Assembly: GCA_020354275.1 (NCBI GenBank)
Contig: CP070645.1
Span: 33,147-45,200 of the forward strand
DNA from: Dehalococcoidales bacterium
GTDB taxonomy: Bacteria > Chloroflexota > Dehalococcoidia > Dehalococcoidales > UBA2162
DNA: 12,054 nucleotides
Direction of reading: 5' to 3'
Shown piece by piece: positions 1 to 6,126 of the stretch (its first letter is position 1; every line of letters starts with the position of its first letter). The notes beneath the pieces were generated by a model. That model searched no databases. It saw only the letters and a program-made list of their open reading frames with translations, and was not told where the DNA came from. A program made the translations under genes and the position numbers.

Positions 1-69
1 GAAAGCAACAATTTTCTTGATTAACGGAGCACGGGGGTCTTTCAGGAATTGCCATGTATGTCTCAACAA
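1..69 (-). CDS. DUF1232-like small membrane protein, N-terminal fragment
   Basis: Only the first 23 codons lie in the window; the gene runs off the left edge. The frame starts at one of two consecutive TTG codons (69-67 or 66-64), preceded by an AGAGGTG ribosome binding site. An in-frame stop lies a little further upstream, so no longer start is available. The visible peptide contains WQFLKDPRAPLIKKIVAF. This resembles the start of DUF1232 (YkvA-like) domains, where a Trp/Leu-rich segment, a D-P-R-x-P-L motif and a hydrophobic helix lead into a P-I-D-L-I-P-D region. Members are small membrane-associated proteins of unknown function. It lies 22 nt downstream of the coiled-coil gene on the same strand, so the two are probably co-transcribed. 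The fragment is too short for certainty. Confidence 0.5.
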   Translation of the reverse strand, partial: MLRHTWQFLKDPRAPLIKKIVAF

Positions 70-91
70 CGTATCTTCACCTCTTACCGTT

Positions 92-280
92 TCAGCTTTG
101 CTTCAGCTCCTGTATCTCGCTTTCTACTTCCTTCAGTTCTTCCTCCAGGCTCTTCTTGTACTCTTCCAGCATTTCAAGGTATTCCTTACGGCGTGGGAAA
201 GGTCTCATCCTGTAATGCCGGAACCCGTGGCCAGGAAAGCCAGAACCAAAACCAAAGCGAAAATATCTTCTGCCCCACAT
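92..280 (-). CDS. Small Gly/Arg/aromatic-rich coiled-coil protein (DUF5320-like)
   Basis: A 62-residue protein. The ATG at 280-278 is preceded by a GAGAGGGGG ribosome binding site about 8 nt upstream, which supports a real gene. Residues 1-30 are rich in Gly, Phe, Arg and His (WGRRYFRFGFGSGFPGHGF). Residues 31-62 form a highly charged Glu/Lys/Leu heptad-like segment that should be a coiled coil. A low-complexity Gly/aromatic head followed by a short coiled coil is the layout of DUF5320-type proteins, which are common in anaerobes and have no established role. No signal peptide or Cys motif is visible. It is followed after 22 nt by the DUF1232-like gene. The opposite-strand frames at 17-361 and 49-357 cover the same DNA, lack convincing start signals and look like shadows of this gene. 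Confidence 0.65.
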   Translation of the reverse strand: MWGRRYFRFGFGSGFPGHGFRHYRMRPFPRRKEYLEMLEEYKKSLEEELKEVESEIQELKQS

Positions 281-373
281 ATCTTATTCCCCCTCTCATC
301 CCCGGGACGACCCCAAGTGACACTGCACCGGAGATTCCCCTGTCTGTACTCGTATAGGTAACGGGTGGTTATA

Positions 374-379
374 TATAAT
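374..379 (+). promoter_or_regulatory. Possible -10 element upstream of the class II aldolase gene
   Basis: A perfect TATAAT lies at 374-379 in a run of alternating A/T. No good -35 hexamer sits 16-18 bp upstream, so the call is weak. If it is used, transcription would begin near 386. That would exclude the upstream GTG at 365 and favour translation from the GTG at 500. Confidence 0.3.
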
Positions 380-499
380 TCTATGGCTGTAAATAATAAA
401 CTGTCAACAAATAGTTATCCATCGTTATCACCGGGTAAATACGGTGGTAGAATAGGGAAGCCGGCCAAATACTGGCGTATTATTACCCTGGGGTTATAC

Positions 500-1108
500 G
501 TGAAGGAAGATATCGGCGTCAAATTCAAGACGGTCTTTTTAAGCAGCTCTATCCTGGATGACCCGAGAAAGGACCTTTTAATAGAGTGGGGTAAGTGGTT
601 CGTCCGGCTGGGGCTGGCACCCTTGTCAATGGGCAATCTGAGCTTTCGAACAGAGAAGGGATTTGTTATCACTGCCACCGGAATTGGACTGGAGATAGTT
701 GAAGAAGATAACCTCACTGAGGTACTGGGAGTAGAGGAAGGACGTAACCTGCCTGTGATATATGTGAATGGGAAGGTAGTCCCCTCACGGGAAAGCCTGT
801 TGCACCATGAAATATACAAGGTGAGACCGGAAGTAAAAGTAGTCTTTCATCTTCATGACGAGTTAGTTATGAAATGCGTCGATGAATTAAATCTGCCCTC
901 TACCATAGGTGAACAACCCCCTGGTTCTGAGGAACTGGTCCGGGAAGTCAACCGCCTGTTAAACCTGGCTAAGAACGCCAGGTACCTGGTCATCAGGGGT
1001 CACGGTATTATCTCCATGGGTGAAACACTGGAAGATACGGGGAGAATGGTGGTGGACATGAACCAGATGGCCAGAGATTATGTGGCAGGTAAGATGACAG
1101 AGGGATAA
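500..1108 (+). CDS. Class II aldolase/adducin-family protein
   Basis: The family contains zinc-dependent L-fuculose-1-phosphate and L-ribulose-5-phosphate type aldolases, epimerases and dehydratases; the substrate cannot be told here. Counting from GTG 500 (202 aa), a phosphate-loop-like S-M-G-N-L-S motif lies near residues 43-48. A Ser-Arg-Glu motif at 96-98 provides the candidate catalytic Glu, followed by an H-H-E-I-Y helix. Putative zinc ligands are the H-L-H at 117-119 and the His of R-G-H-G-I-I-S-M-G at 168. The length is normal for the family. The same frame is open from a GTG at 365, adding 45 residues, but that stretch has no family similarity I can see and no good ribosome binding site. 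I prefer GTG 500, which has GGGG about 6 nt upstream. The gene stands alone on its strand. Confidence 0.8.
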   Translation: MKEDIGVKFKTVFLSSSILDDPRKDLLIEWGKWFVRLGLAPLSMGNLSFRTEKGFVITATGIGLEIVEEDNLTEVLGVEEGRNLPVIYVNGKVVPSRESLLHHEIYKVRPEVKVVFHLHDELVMKCVDELNLPSTIGEQPPGSEELVREVNRLLNLAKNARYLVIRGHGIISMGETLEDTGRMVVDMNQMARDYVAGKMTEG

Positions 1109-1500
1109 AACTCCACCACACCCTGAGCCCACTGACCGTACTATTTACGGGTCGTTGATGTAATTTTCCCATAGTATCAGGTAAAACTCCCCGTGGTATT
1201 GCCGTGTATTCCCCCTGAAATATGTCTAAAGCTGTTTGCTTAACACATATCATTGGTTGAAATCTCCATTCGTTAGCATTAATTCTTTAGGCTTGATGAG
1301 AGACTGCTTCGCCTATCTTTTTATGTGCCTCTGCCCATGCATTATCTATTTTACGTAAATTTTACATAACGATAATACTGGTGTAACAAACGTATCGCAA
1401 TAATAGATAGACTGCAGAGTTGAAAAGAAGGAACTGCCTTAAGGGATCCCGGGCAAGACCTGCTTACAGCCTCAGTCAATAAAGTAAAGGGGGTAAAGAA
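1109..1500. other. Intergenic region between aldolase and secreted repeat protein
   Basis: No convincing gene is seen in these roughly 390 bases. A bulged hairpin at 1134-1153 (GACCGTA / TACGGGTC, 5-nt loop) just after the aldolase stop could be a weak terminator, but it lacks a clean T-run. A short TAGGC/GCCTA pairing (1288-1292 with 1311-1315) before a run of T is weaker still. A promoter-like block lies at about 1349-1376. The minus-strand frame across 1008-1253 has low-complexity content and no ribosome binding site and is not accepted. Confidence 0.5.
1349..1376 (+). promoter_or_regulatory. Candidate promoter with tandem repeat for the secreted repeat protein
   Basis: TTTACG at 1350-1355 (4 of 6 to the -35 consensus) and GATAAT at 1371-1376 (5 of 6 to -10) are separated by 15 bp, which is short. 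The -35 lies in the palindrome TTTACGTAAA (1350-1359). TTTTACGTAAA (1349-1359) is followed directly by TTTTACATAAC (1360-1370), a direct repeat with an 11-bp period matching at 9 of 11 positions, which could be paired regulator half-sites. The implied 5' leader is about 120 nt. Confidence 0.35.
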
Positions 1501-2709
1501 ATGAGAAAGAGATGGGTTATCATCACAACCTGCATACTGTCACTGCTGGTGCTGGCATCAGCCGCAACACCTGCCCTGGCTCAGGAGGGAGAAGACTCAA
1601 CGGATAATCAACCAGCAGTCTGCCGGGCTCTGGCTATTGACGCGCCGAGGAAAGCAGAGGTAGGTGAGAAGGTTACCATCACCGTCACCGAGCGGGGCAC
1701 CGGTGATGCCGTCAAAGATGCGGGAGTCTGGGCTTTGACCCGTGAGAATGCCGAGTTACTGAAAGCGGAGATAGAAGGTATCAGGCAGAGTGCTGATGTT
1801 GCTTCCGTGCAGTCAGCTTTAGAGCATTCTGTTAATATCCGTGGCATCTTTCTGGGCACCACCAACGGCAGTGGCAAGGTAAAGTATGCCTTTGAACAGG
1901 CTGGTGGTTATCTTCTGGTGGCGTTAAAGCCCGGTTACTTTCCGGCCTGGAAGCCGATATTTATTGTCAGTGTACCCAAGGCCTTGGCCATTGACGCACC
2001 GAGGAAAGCAGCGGTTGGCGAAAAGGTTACCATCACCGTCACCGAGCGGGGCACTGGTGATGCCGTCAAGGATGCCGGAGTCTGGGCTTTGACACGGGAG
2101 AATGCCGAGTTACTGAAAGCAGAGATAGAAGGAATCAGGCAGAGTGCTGATATTGCTTCCGTGCAGTCGGCTTTGGAACAGTCTGTCAACATCCGCGGTA
2201 TCTTTCTGGGCACCACCAATGGCAGTGGTAAGGTAAAGTATGCATTTGAACAGGCTGGTGGTTATCTTCTGGTGGCGTTAAAGCCCGGTTACTTTCCGGC
2301 CTGGAAGCCGATAGTCATTGTCAATATACCCAAGGCTCTGGCTATTGATGCGCCGAGGAAAGCAGCGGTGGGTGAAAAGGTCACCATTACTGTTACCGAG
2401 CGGGGCACCGGTGATGCCGTCAAAGATGCCGGAGTCTGGGCTCTGACCCGTGAGAATGCCGAGTTACTGAAAGCGGAGATAGAAGGTATCAGGCAGAGCG
2501 CAGACGTTGCTTCCGTACAGTCGGCTTTAGAAGAGTCTGTCAATATCCGTGGCATCTTTCTGGGCACCACCAACGGCAGTGGCAAGGTAAAACATGCCTT
2601 TGAACAGGCTAATGTTTACCTTCTGGTGGCGTTAAAGCCCGGTTACTTCCCGGCATGGAAGCCGATATTTATTGTCAATGTGGATAGTACAGTAACCAGC
2701 CTGAACTAG
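1501..2709 (+). CDS. Secreted protein of three near-identical 118-residue domains
   Basis: A 402-residue protein. The ATG follows an AAAGGGGG ribosome binding site. Residues 1-28 are a clear Sec signal peptide: MRKR, a hydrophobic core, then TPALAQ with probable cleavage after an Ala-x-Ala. After a short acidic linker come three domains at residues 43-160, 161-278 and 279-396. Each begins ALAIDAPRKA, has a beta-rich Ig-like start (VGEKVTITVTERGTGDAV), a predicted helical insert (ENAELLKAEIEGIRQSA) and a beta-rich end (NGSGKVKYAFEQ, YLLVALKPGYFPAWKPI). The edges resemble carboxypeptidase-regulatory or bacterial Ig-like sandwich domains; the helical insert is unusual. I see no catalytic motif, membrane anchor, LPXTG or surface-layer domain, so it is probably released or held by partners. 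The function is not recognised. The gene is monocistronic, with its own terminator at 2755-2795. Confidence 0.85.
   Translation: MRKRWVIITTCILSLLVLASAATPALAQEGEDSTDNQPAVCRALAIDAPRKAEVGEKVTITVTERGTGDAVKDAGVWALTRENAELLKAEIEGIRQSADVASVQSALEHSVNIRGIFLGTTNGSGKVKYAFEQAGGYLLVALKPGYFPAWKPIFIVSVPKALAIDAPRKAAVGEKVTITVTERGTGDAVKDAGVWALTRENAELLKAEIEGIRQSADIASVQSALEQSVNIRGIFLGTTNGSGKVKYAFEQAGGYLLVALKPGYFPAWKPIVIVNIPKALAIDAPRKAAVGEKVTITVTERGTGDAVKDAGVWALTRENAELLKAEIEGIRQSADVASVQSALEESVNIRGIFLGTTNGSGKVKHAFEQANVYLLVALKPGYFPAWKPIFIVNVDSTVTSLN
1627..2688 (+). repeat. Three tandem 354-bp coding repeats
   Basis: The units are 1627-1980, 1981-2334 and 2335-2688, each encoding 118 residues with no indels between copies. 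Units 1 and 2 differ at 6 residues, and unit 3 differs from each by about 8 or 9. Many differences between units are synonymous third-position changes. Some stretches, such as the roughly 69 bases encoding FEQAGGYLLVALKPGYFPAWKP in units 1 and 2, are identical. This mixture suggests selection on the protein together with patchy gene conversion or recent duplication. Confidence 0.95.
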
Positions 2710-2754
2710 GTATATTAAGCGGTCAGGCTTACAAAGTGAATCAGATTAACATGA

Positions 2755-2795
2755 GGTGGTAGCGGGTTCGAAAAGAACTCGCTACCATTTATTAT
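2755..2795 (+). terminator. Intrinsic terminator of the secreted repeat protein gene
   Basis: GGTAGCGGGTTC (2758-2769) pairs with GAACTCGCTACC (2775-2786) through 12 positions with one G-U, plus a flanking T-A pair, around a 5-nt GAAAA loop. A T-rich tract (TTTATTATTAT) follows at once. It lies 45 nt after the stop codon and separates this gene from the AOR operon. Confidence 0.85.
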
Positions 2796-2809
2796 TATCC
2801 TTAAGGATA
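2796..2809. promoter_or_regulatory. 14-bp perfect palindrome upstream of the AOR promoter
   Basis: TATCCTTAAGGATA is perfectly self-complementary and lies about 40 bp upstream of the AOR -35 box, just after the preceding terminator. It could be an operator for a dimeric regulator; no factor can be named. Confidence 0.35.
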
Positions 2810-2848
2810 CATGTTGAGCTGGTCGTCTTGATAGCCATTTGATAGTAG

Positions 2849-2878
2849 TTGACGCGGGGCACAGATACTGGCTATGAT
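2849..2878 (+). promoter_or_regulatory. Sigma-70-type promoter of the AOR operon
   Basis: TTGACG (2849-2854, 5 of 6) and TATGAT (2873-2878, 5 of 6) are separated by 18 bp, putting the start near 2885 and a leader of about 50 nt before the AOR ATG. Two copies of TTGATAG (2828-2834 and 2839-2845) sit 11 bp apart just upstream of the -35 box, as expected for an activator binding on one face of the helix. Confidence 0.65.
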
Positions 2879-2935
2879 TCAGGTGACGGTTATTGTTTAT
2901 TGTGTAGCTCTAAAGACAGATAAAGGAGGAAAGTA

Positions 2936-4750
2936 ATGACTGGTGGATACATGGGCAGGATTTTGTTCGTGAACCTTTCAACAGGAGAAATTAGAGAAGA
3001 GGTACTTGAAGAAAATATATGTAGAGATTTCATTGGCGGCTACGGAATCGGGGCCAGGATTATCTATGACCGCCAGGCAGCCGGGGTAGACCCGCTTGGC
3101 CCTGACAATACCCTTGGCCTGATTACCGGTCCTCTTACCGGCACGCCGGCCACGACGGGCACACGTTATCAGGCAGTGGGTAAATCACCCCTCACCGGCG
3201 GCTGGGGAGATGCCAATTCGGGCGGGTTTTTCGGCCCCTACCTCAAGTTCGCTGGTTACGATGCCGTCTTCTTCAATGGTATAGCCGAGAAGCCGGTTTA
3301 TCTGTTTGTTGACAATGGAAAAGCAGAACTCAGGGATGCCAGCCATATATGGGGAAAGGATACCTATGAGACCGAGGACACTCTGAAAGCTGAGCTGGGC
3401 AGAGGGGTAGAAATAGCCTGTATCGGGCCGGCTAGCGAGAAGCTCTCTCTTATATCGGGCATTATCACCAGAAGAGGGGCTGCTGCCGCTCGCTCAGGAC
3501 TGGGGGCGGTAATGGGCTCTAAAAAGCTGAAGGCGGTGGCGGTAAGGGGGAATCAGAAGGTTCCTGTAGCCGATAAGGAGCGGGCTGATAGATTAAGGAG
3601 CGAGCAGATAGCCGAGATGAGGACACCGGTGGCGGGAGGGCAATCGTTCATTGAGCGGTTCCATAAGTACGGCACCTCGTCGGGAGCACACCGTTCGGCA
3701 CTGAGCGGTGATACTCCGGTCAAGAACTGGGGCGGTATCGGCGTCGTTGATTTCCCCGAACCAGACAGTCTCGGTGGTGATAATGCGATAGCTAACCTGG
3801 CAGGGAGGGCTGGCTGCTGGCGTTGCCCCATTGCCTGTGAAGGCAGGCTGAAAGAAGGTACGGGCGAGTACAGATATCCGGCTGGCACCCGTCGGGTGGA
3901 ATACGAGACTCAGGCCTCTTTCGGAACGATGTGTCTCAACAATAATATAGAGTCGGTCAATATGGCCAACCATATCTGCAACAGCTATGGCTTGGACACT
4001 ATCTCAGCTGGTTGCACTATTGCCTTTGCTATCGAATGCTATGAGAATGGTCTGATTACCAGGGCAGATACCGATGGAATTGAAATGACCTGGGGCAATC
4101 ATCAGGCCATTGTGGCCATGACCGAGAAGCTAGCTAAGAGGGAAGGTTTCGGTGATGTCCTGGCTGATGGAGTTAAAGTAGCTGCCGGGAAGATTGGCCG
4201 GGGGGCCGAACAATATGCGGTACATATCGGGGGGCAGGAACTGGGTATGCATGACCCGAAGCTCATCTCGCCCCGTCGCCCGAGCCAGCCCTCGGCTGCC
4301 CGTTATCAGGCAGACGCTACACCCGGCCGTCATACCCAGGGTTTTGGGCCTTCCGGTTTCCGGGGGCATTTCCTTAATGCCGCCGGCCTCTGCATGATGG
4401 GCCAGATGGCGGCAGACCCGACCAAATATTTGGTGGGGTTCATGAGTGCCGTGACAGGCTGGGAGTGCACCATGGACGAACTGCTGAAGGCCGGGGAGAG
4501 AATCGCCAATATGAGGCACGTTTTTAACCTCCGTGAAGGCATAAATCCCATCGAATGGCAGGTACATCCCAGGATAACTGGAAACCCTCCCCAAGAGGAA
4601 GGACCACTCGCTGGCGTAACGGCTGATATTAAGGCCCAAGTTTACTGGAACCTAGGGGCCCTGGACTGGGATATGATTACGGCTAAACCCAGCAGACGCA
4701 AACTGCTGGAACTGGGGCTTGATGACATCGCGCGGGAGCTGTGGCCTTAA
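2936..4750 (+). CDS. Aldehyde ferredoxin oxidoreductase family protein (tungsten-type)
   Basis: A 604-residue protein of normal AOR length. Members bind a bis-pyranopterin tungsten or molybdenum cofactor and one [4Fe-4S] cluster, and typically oxidise aldehydes to carboxylic acids with ferredoxin as acceptor in the cytoplasm. The N-terminal domain is canonical: GGYMGRIL, a GPLTGTPATTGTRY segment near 65-78, KSPLTGG, and ANSGGFFGPYLKFAGYDA near 93-110. Cluster ligands are C294-x2-C297-x3-C301 and probably C486 (AAGLCMMGQ). VEYET (321-325) fits the conserved Glu near the active site, and YGLDTISAG (351-359) the cofactor-binding segment. The ATG at 2936 has an AAAGGAGG ribosome binding site 6 nt upstream; the internal M6 lacks one. 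A MoaD-like gene 73 nt downstream supports a pterin-cofactor enzyme. The substrate is unknown; non-aldehyde members such as the benzoyl-CoA reductase subunit BamB belong to the same superfamily. Confidence 0.93.
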   Translation: MTGGYMGRILFVNLSTGEIREEVLEENICRDFIGGYGIGARIIYDRQAAGVDPLGPDNTLGLITGPLTGTPATTGTRYQAVGKSPLTGGWGDANSGGFFGPYLKFAGYDAVFFNGIAEKPVYLFVDNGKAELRDASHIWGKDTYETEDTLKAELGRGVEIACIGPASEKLSLISGIITRRGAAAARSGLGAVMGSKKLKAVAVRGNQKVPVADKERADRLRSEQIAEMRTPVAGGQSFIERFHKYGTSSGAHRSALSGDTPVKNWGGIGVVDFPEPDSLGGDNAIANLAGRAGCWRCPIACEGRLKEGTGEYRYPAGTRRVEYETQASFGTMCLNNNIESVNMANHICNSYGLDTISAGCTIAFAIECYENGLITRADTDGIEMTWGNHQAIVAMTEKLAKREGFGDVLADGVKVAAGKIGRGAEQYAVHIGGQELGMHDPKLISPRRPSQPSAARYQADATPGRHTQGFGPSGFRGHFLNAAGLCMMGQMAADPTKYLVGFMSAVTGWECTMDELLKAGERIANMRHVFNLREGINPIEWQVHPRITGNPPQEEGPLAGVTADIKAQVYWNLGALDWDMITAKPSRRKLLELGLDDIARELWP

Positions 4751-4770
4751 ACCGGACTCTCATAGGCTAA

Positions 4771-4784
4771 ATACCAGCTGGTAT
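4771..4784. promoter_or_regulatory. 14-bp perfect palindrome between AOR and the MoaD-like gene
   Basis: ATACCAGCTGGTAT is perfectly self-complementary and lies 20 nt after the AOR stop. Flanking CTCATA (4759-4764) and TATGAG (4782-4787) can instead form a larger imperfect hairpin with the inner GCT/AGC pairing. It has no T-run, so it is not a normal terminator. It may be an operator or an RNA element that sets expression of the downstream gene. Confidence 0.35.
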
Positions 4785-4807
4785 GAGGGTAGCAGGAGGG
4801 GGCAGGA

Positions 4808-4831
4808 ATGGAAATATTGTCCTATGTTTAG
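4808..4831 (+). other. Seven-codon leader ORF overlapping the MoaD-like start
   Basis: ATG at 4808 has GGAGG 8 nt upstream and reads MEILSYV before a TAG at 4829-4831, ending 8 nt inside the MoaD-like gene in another frame. It may deliver ribosomes to ATG 4824 by termination-reinitiation. The call rests only on spacing. Confidence 0.3.
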
Positions 4832-5105
4832 GTGTGTTGTCGGGGTATTCGGGTTGCCACGTGAGGTAACCGAACTCAGGGAAGTGGAGATTGAGCTGGA
4901 GGATGGAGCACGACTTCGAGATATAATAGCAGCACTCAGACGTGAAATCCCGGCGTTGGAAGGCGATATCATCTGTGCCGGGGAAGACCGCCTGACCGAT
5001 AATTACGCATTCAATATCAACGGGCGCTTTTACCAGGACGAAAACGAGTTACAGGTCAGGCCGGGTGACCGTGTAGCCCTACTTTTGCTGGCCAGCGGGG
5101 GATAA
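4824..5105 (+). CDS. MoaD/ThiS-like sulfur-carrier protein
   Basis: A 93-residue beta-grasp ubiquitin-like protein. The first strand is RCVVGVFG, followed by LPREVTELREVEIELEDGARLRD, a helix (IIAALRREIPAL), an NINGRFY segment, and the late motif RPGDRVALLLLASGG. It ends in the Gly-Gly tail that is adenylylated and thiocarboxylated in MoaD and ThiS. Its position 73 nt after AOR suggests it supplies sulfur for the pyranopterin dithiolene of that enzyme; many AOR loci carry such a gene. The frame is open upstream from an ATG at 4719 inside AOR, but ATG 4824 places the first strand correctly and I prefer it. The strong GGAGGGGG (4795-4802) is too far from 4824 and instead suits a 7-codon ORF at 4808-4831, which overlaps this start and may couple translation. 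Confidence 0.82.
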   Translation: MFRCVVGVFGLPREVTELREVEIELEDGARLRDIIAALRREIPALEGDIICAGEDRLTDNYAFNINGRFYQDENELQVRPGDRVALLLLASGG

Positions 5106-5191
5106 CGAAAAATACCGGTAGTAATCTGGCATTGAATATTGGTGAACCTGTCATCGGGACACATCAATTCGTAGGTTTATGTGGAGTAAGG

Positions 5192-5815
5192 TTGTCATCG
5201 TCCATAAATGCCTGGGATGAGATTTTCAAGCAAAGGAGCATGGTTTTTCCTGAGCCGCATGAAGACATGCCCGGCATTGTCAAATTACTGAAGGGTAGAG
5301 GGGCGAGTACTGTACTCGACCTCGGCAGTGGCACCGGCAGGCATGTAGTTTACCTGGCTAAAAACGGCTTTTCGGTTTATGGACTGGATAGCTCGTCGGT
5401 AGGAGTCAAAGCGACCCGCCAGTGGTTGAAGAACGAAGGTTTGAAGGCTGATTTGAAACTGGGGAGCATGACCGAACAATTACCCTATGCAGATGCCTTC
5501 TTCAATGCCGTCATATCAGTGCAGGTTCTCCATCATGCCAATAGTTCAACGATAGTAAAAGTTGTTGGGGAGATTACACGTGTCTTAAACCGCGACGGGC
5601 TCATTTTCATTACTGTCCCCAAGCTGAAGAACCAGGGAGACAGTTTTGAACAGGTGGAACCCAATACTTTTATACCCCTGGATGGACCAGAAAAAGGAAT
5701 ACTACATCACTACTTCACCTCTGAGGAGTTGCGGGAGGTATTTGTTGATTTTGATATAAAAGATATTCACCTCGATACGGTCAATCACTACTGTTTATTG
5801 GCCTTTAAACAGTAG
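5192..5815 (+). CDS. Class I SAM-dependent methyltransferase
   Basis: A 207-residue protein from TTG 5192. Motif I is VLDLGSGTG (41-49), the SAM-binding glycine loop. The acidic end of strand beta-2 is in SVYGLDSS (Asp 66). The motif II/III region runs through QLPYADAFFNAVISVQVLHHA (about 96-116), and a motif IV-like LNRDGLIFITVP follows. The opening INAWDEIFKQ and HEDMPGIVKLLK is typical of small stand-alone methyltransferases of the Methyltransf_11/25 type, for which the acceptor is usually unknown. TTG 5192 has GGAG five nt upstream. A longer version from TTG 5132 lacks a binding site and adds 20 residues unlike the family. It lies 86 nt after the MoaD-like gene on the same strand with no terminator between, so it may belong to the AOR operon, though a functional link is unproven. 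Confidence 0.82.
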   Translation: MSSSINAWDEIFKQRSMVFPEPHEDMPGIVKLLKGRGASTVLDLGSGTGRHVVYLAKNGFSVYGLDSSSVGVKATRQWLKNEGLKADLKLGSMTEQLPYADAFFNAVISVQVLHHANSSTIVKVVGEITRVLNRDGLIFITVPKLKNQGDSFEQVEPNTFIPLDGPEKGILHHYFTSEELREVFVDFDIKDIHLDTVNHYCLLAFKQ

Positions 5816-5975
5816 GCAATGCCCGAGCGGTTGAATTACTCCCATACCAATTTATCACCACTTCTTTTCGCCTAAGCAGTAGAATACAATCTAACCGTAA
5901 TGGCTAAAGAGTTATAATAGATAATATAGACTCCTTTTCGTTTTCCTAAATGCCTAAACACTCATTGGTACTAAC

Positions 5976-5987
5976 CAGGTTAACCTG
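5976..5987. promoter_or_regulatory. 12-bp palindrome upstream of the carboxylesterase
   Basis: CAGGTTAACCTG is perfectly self-complementary and lies about 85 bp upstream of the esterase -10 element. It is a possible operator; no regulator gene is adjacent. Confidence 0.3.
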
Positions 5988-6070
5988 CTACCATAACTAA
6001 TACAAGGCTAATAACCCTGGTTTTATCATTAGAGAAATATCCAGGGAAAATATGTAATAACTTATAAAAG

Positions 6071-6079
6071 TGGTATAAT
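6071..6079 (+). promoter_or_regulatory. Extended -10 promoter of the carboxylesterase
   Basis: TGGTATAAT combines a perfect TATAAT (6074-6079) with the TG of an extended -10. No good -35 is present, which extended -10 promoters tolerate. The predicted start near 6086 leaves a leader of about 40 nt that contains the AAGGAG ribosome binding site of the gene. Confidence 0.55.
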
Positions 6080-6126
6080 TGCCAATCAAGTTGGCTAGGA
6101 AATCGCTCTGTATTAAGGAGTAAGAT

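Larger units (their letters stand above)
5816..6126. other. Intergenic region between methyltransferase and carboxylesterase
   Basis: This A+T-rich stretch has no gene. It holds a weak A/T hairpin at 5909-5933 (GAGT.TATA pairing with TATAG.ACTC) followed by CTTTTCGTTTT, possibly a poor terminator. It also holds a 12-bp perfect palindrome at 5976-5987, a separated CCCTGG / CCAGGG pair (6015-6020 and 6041-6046), and the esterase promoter at 6071-6079. Confidence 0.5.

Noticed and set aside
17..361. Two long overlapping plus-strand frames (17-361 and 49-357)
   Set aside because: They are antisense to the small coiled-coil gene, lack ribosome binding sites and have low-complexity Leu/Phe/Pro/Ser content.
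1608..2585. Three similar minus-strand frames repeated across the secreted-protein gene
   Set aside because: They recur only because the sense strand is a tandem repeat. Their Ser/Ala/Pro-rich peptides mirror the sense codons and have no start signals.
1627..2688. A CRISPR array or transposon repeats
   Set aside because: The 354-bp period is in frame inside one ORF with no spacers, terminal inverted repeats or transposase.
3553..4639. Long minus-strand frames inside AOR
   Set aside because: AOR motifs occupy the other strand throughout; these are shadows of a GC-rich gene.
5909..5933. Hairpin after the methyltransferase as a firm terminator
   Set aside because: The stem is A/T-rich and bulged and the following T-run is interrupted, so it is noted only within the intergenic entry.
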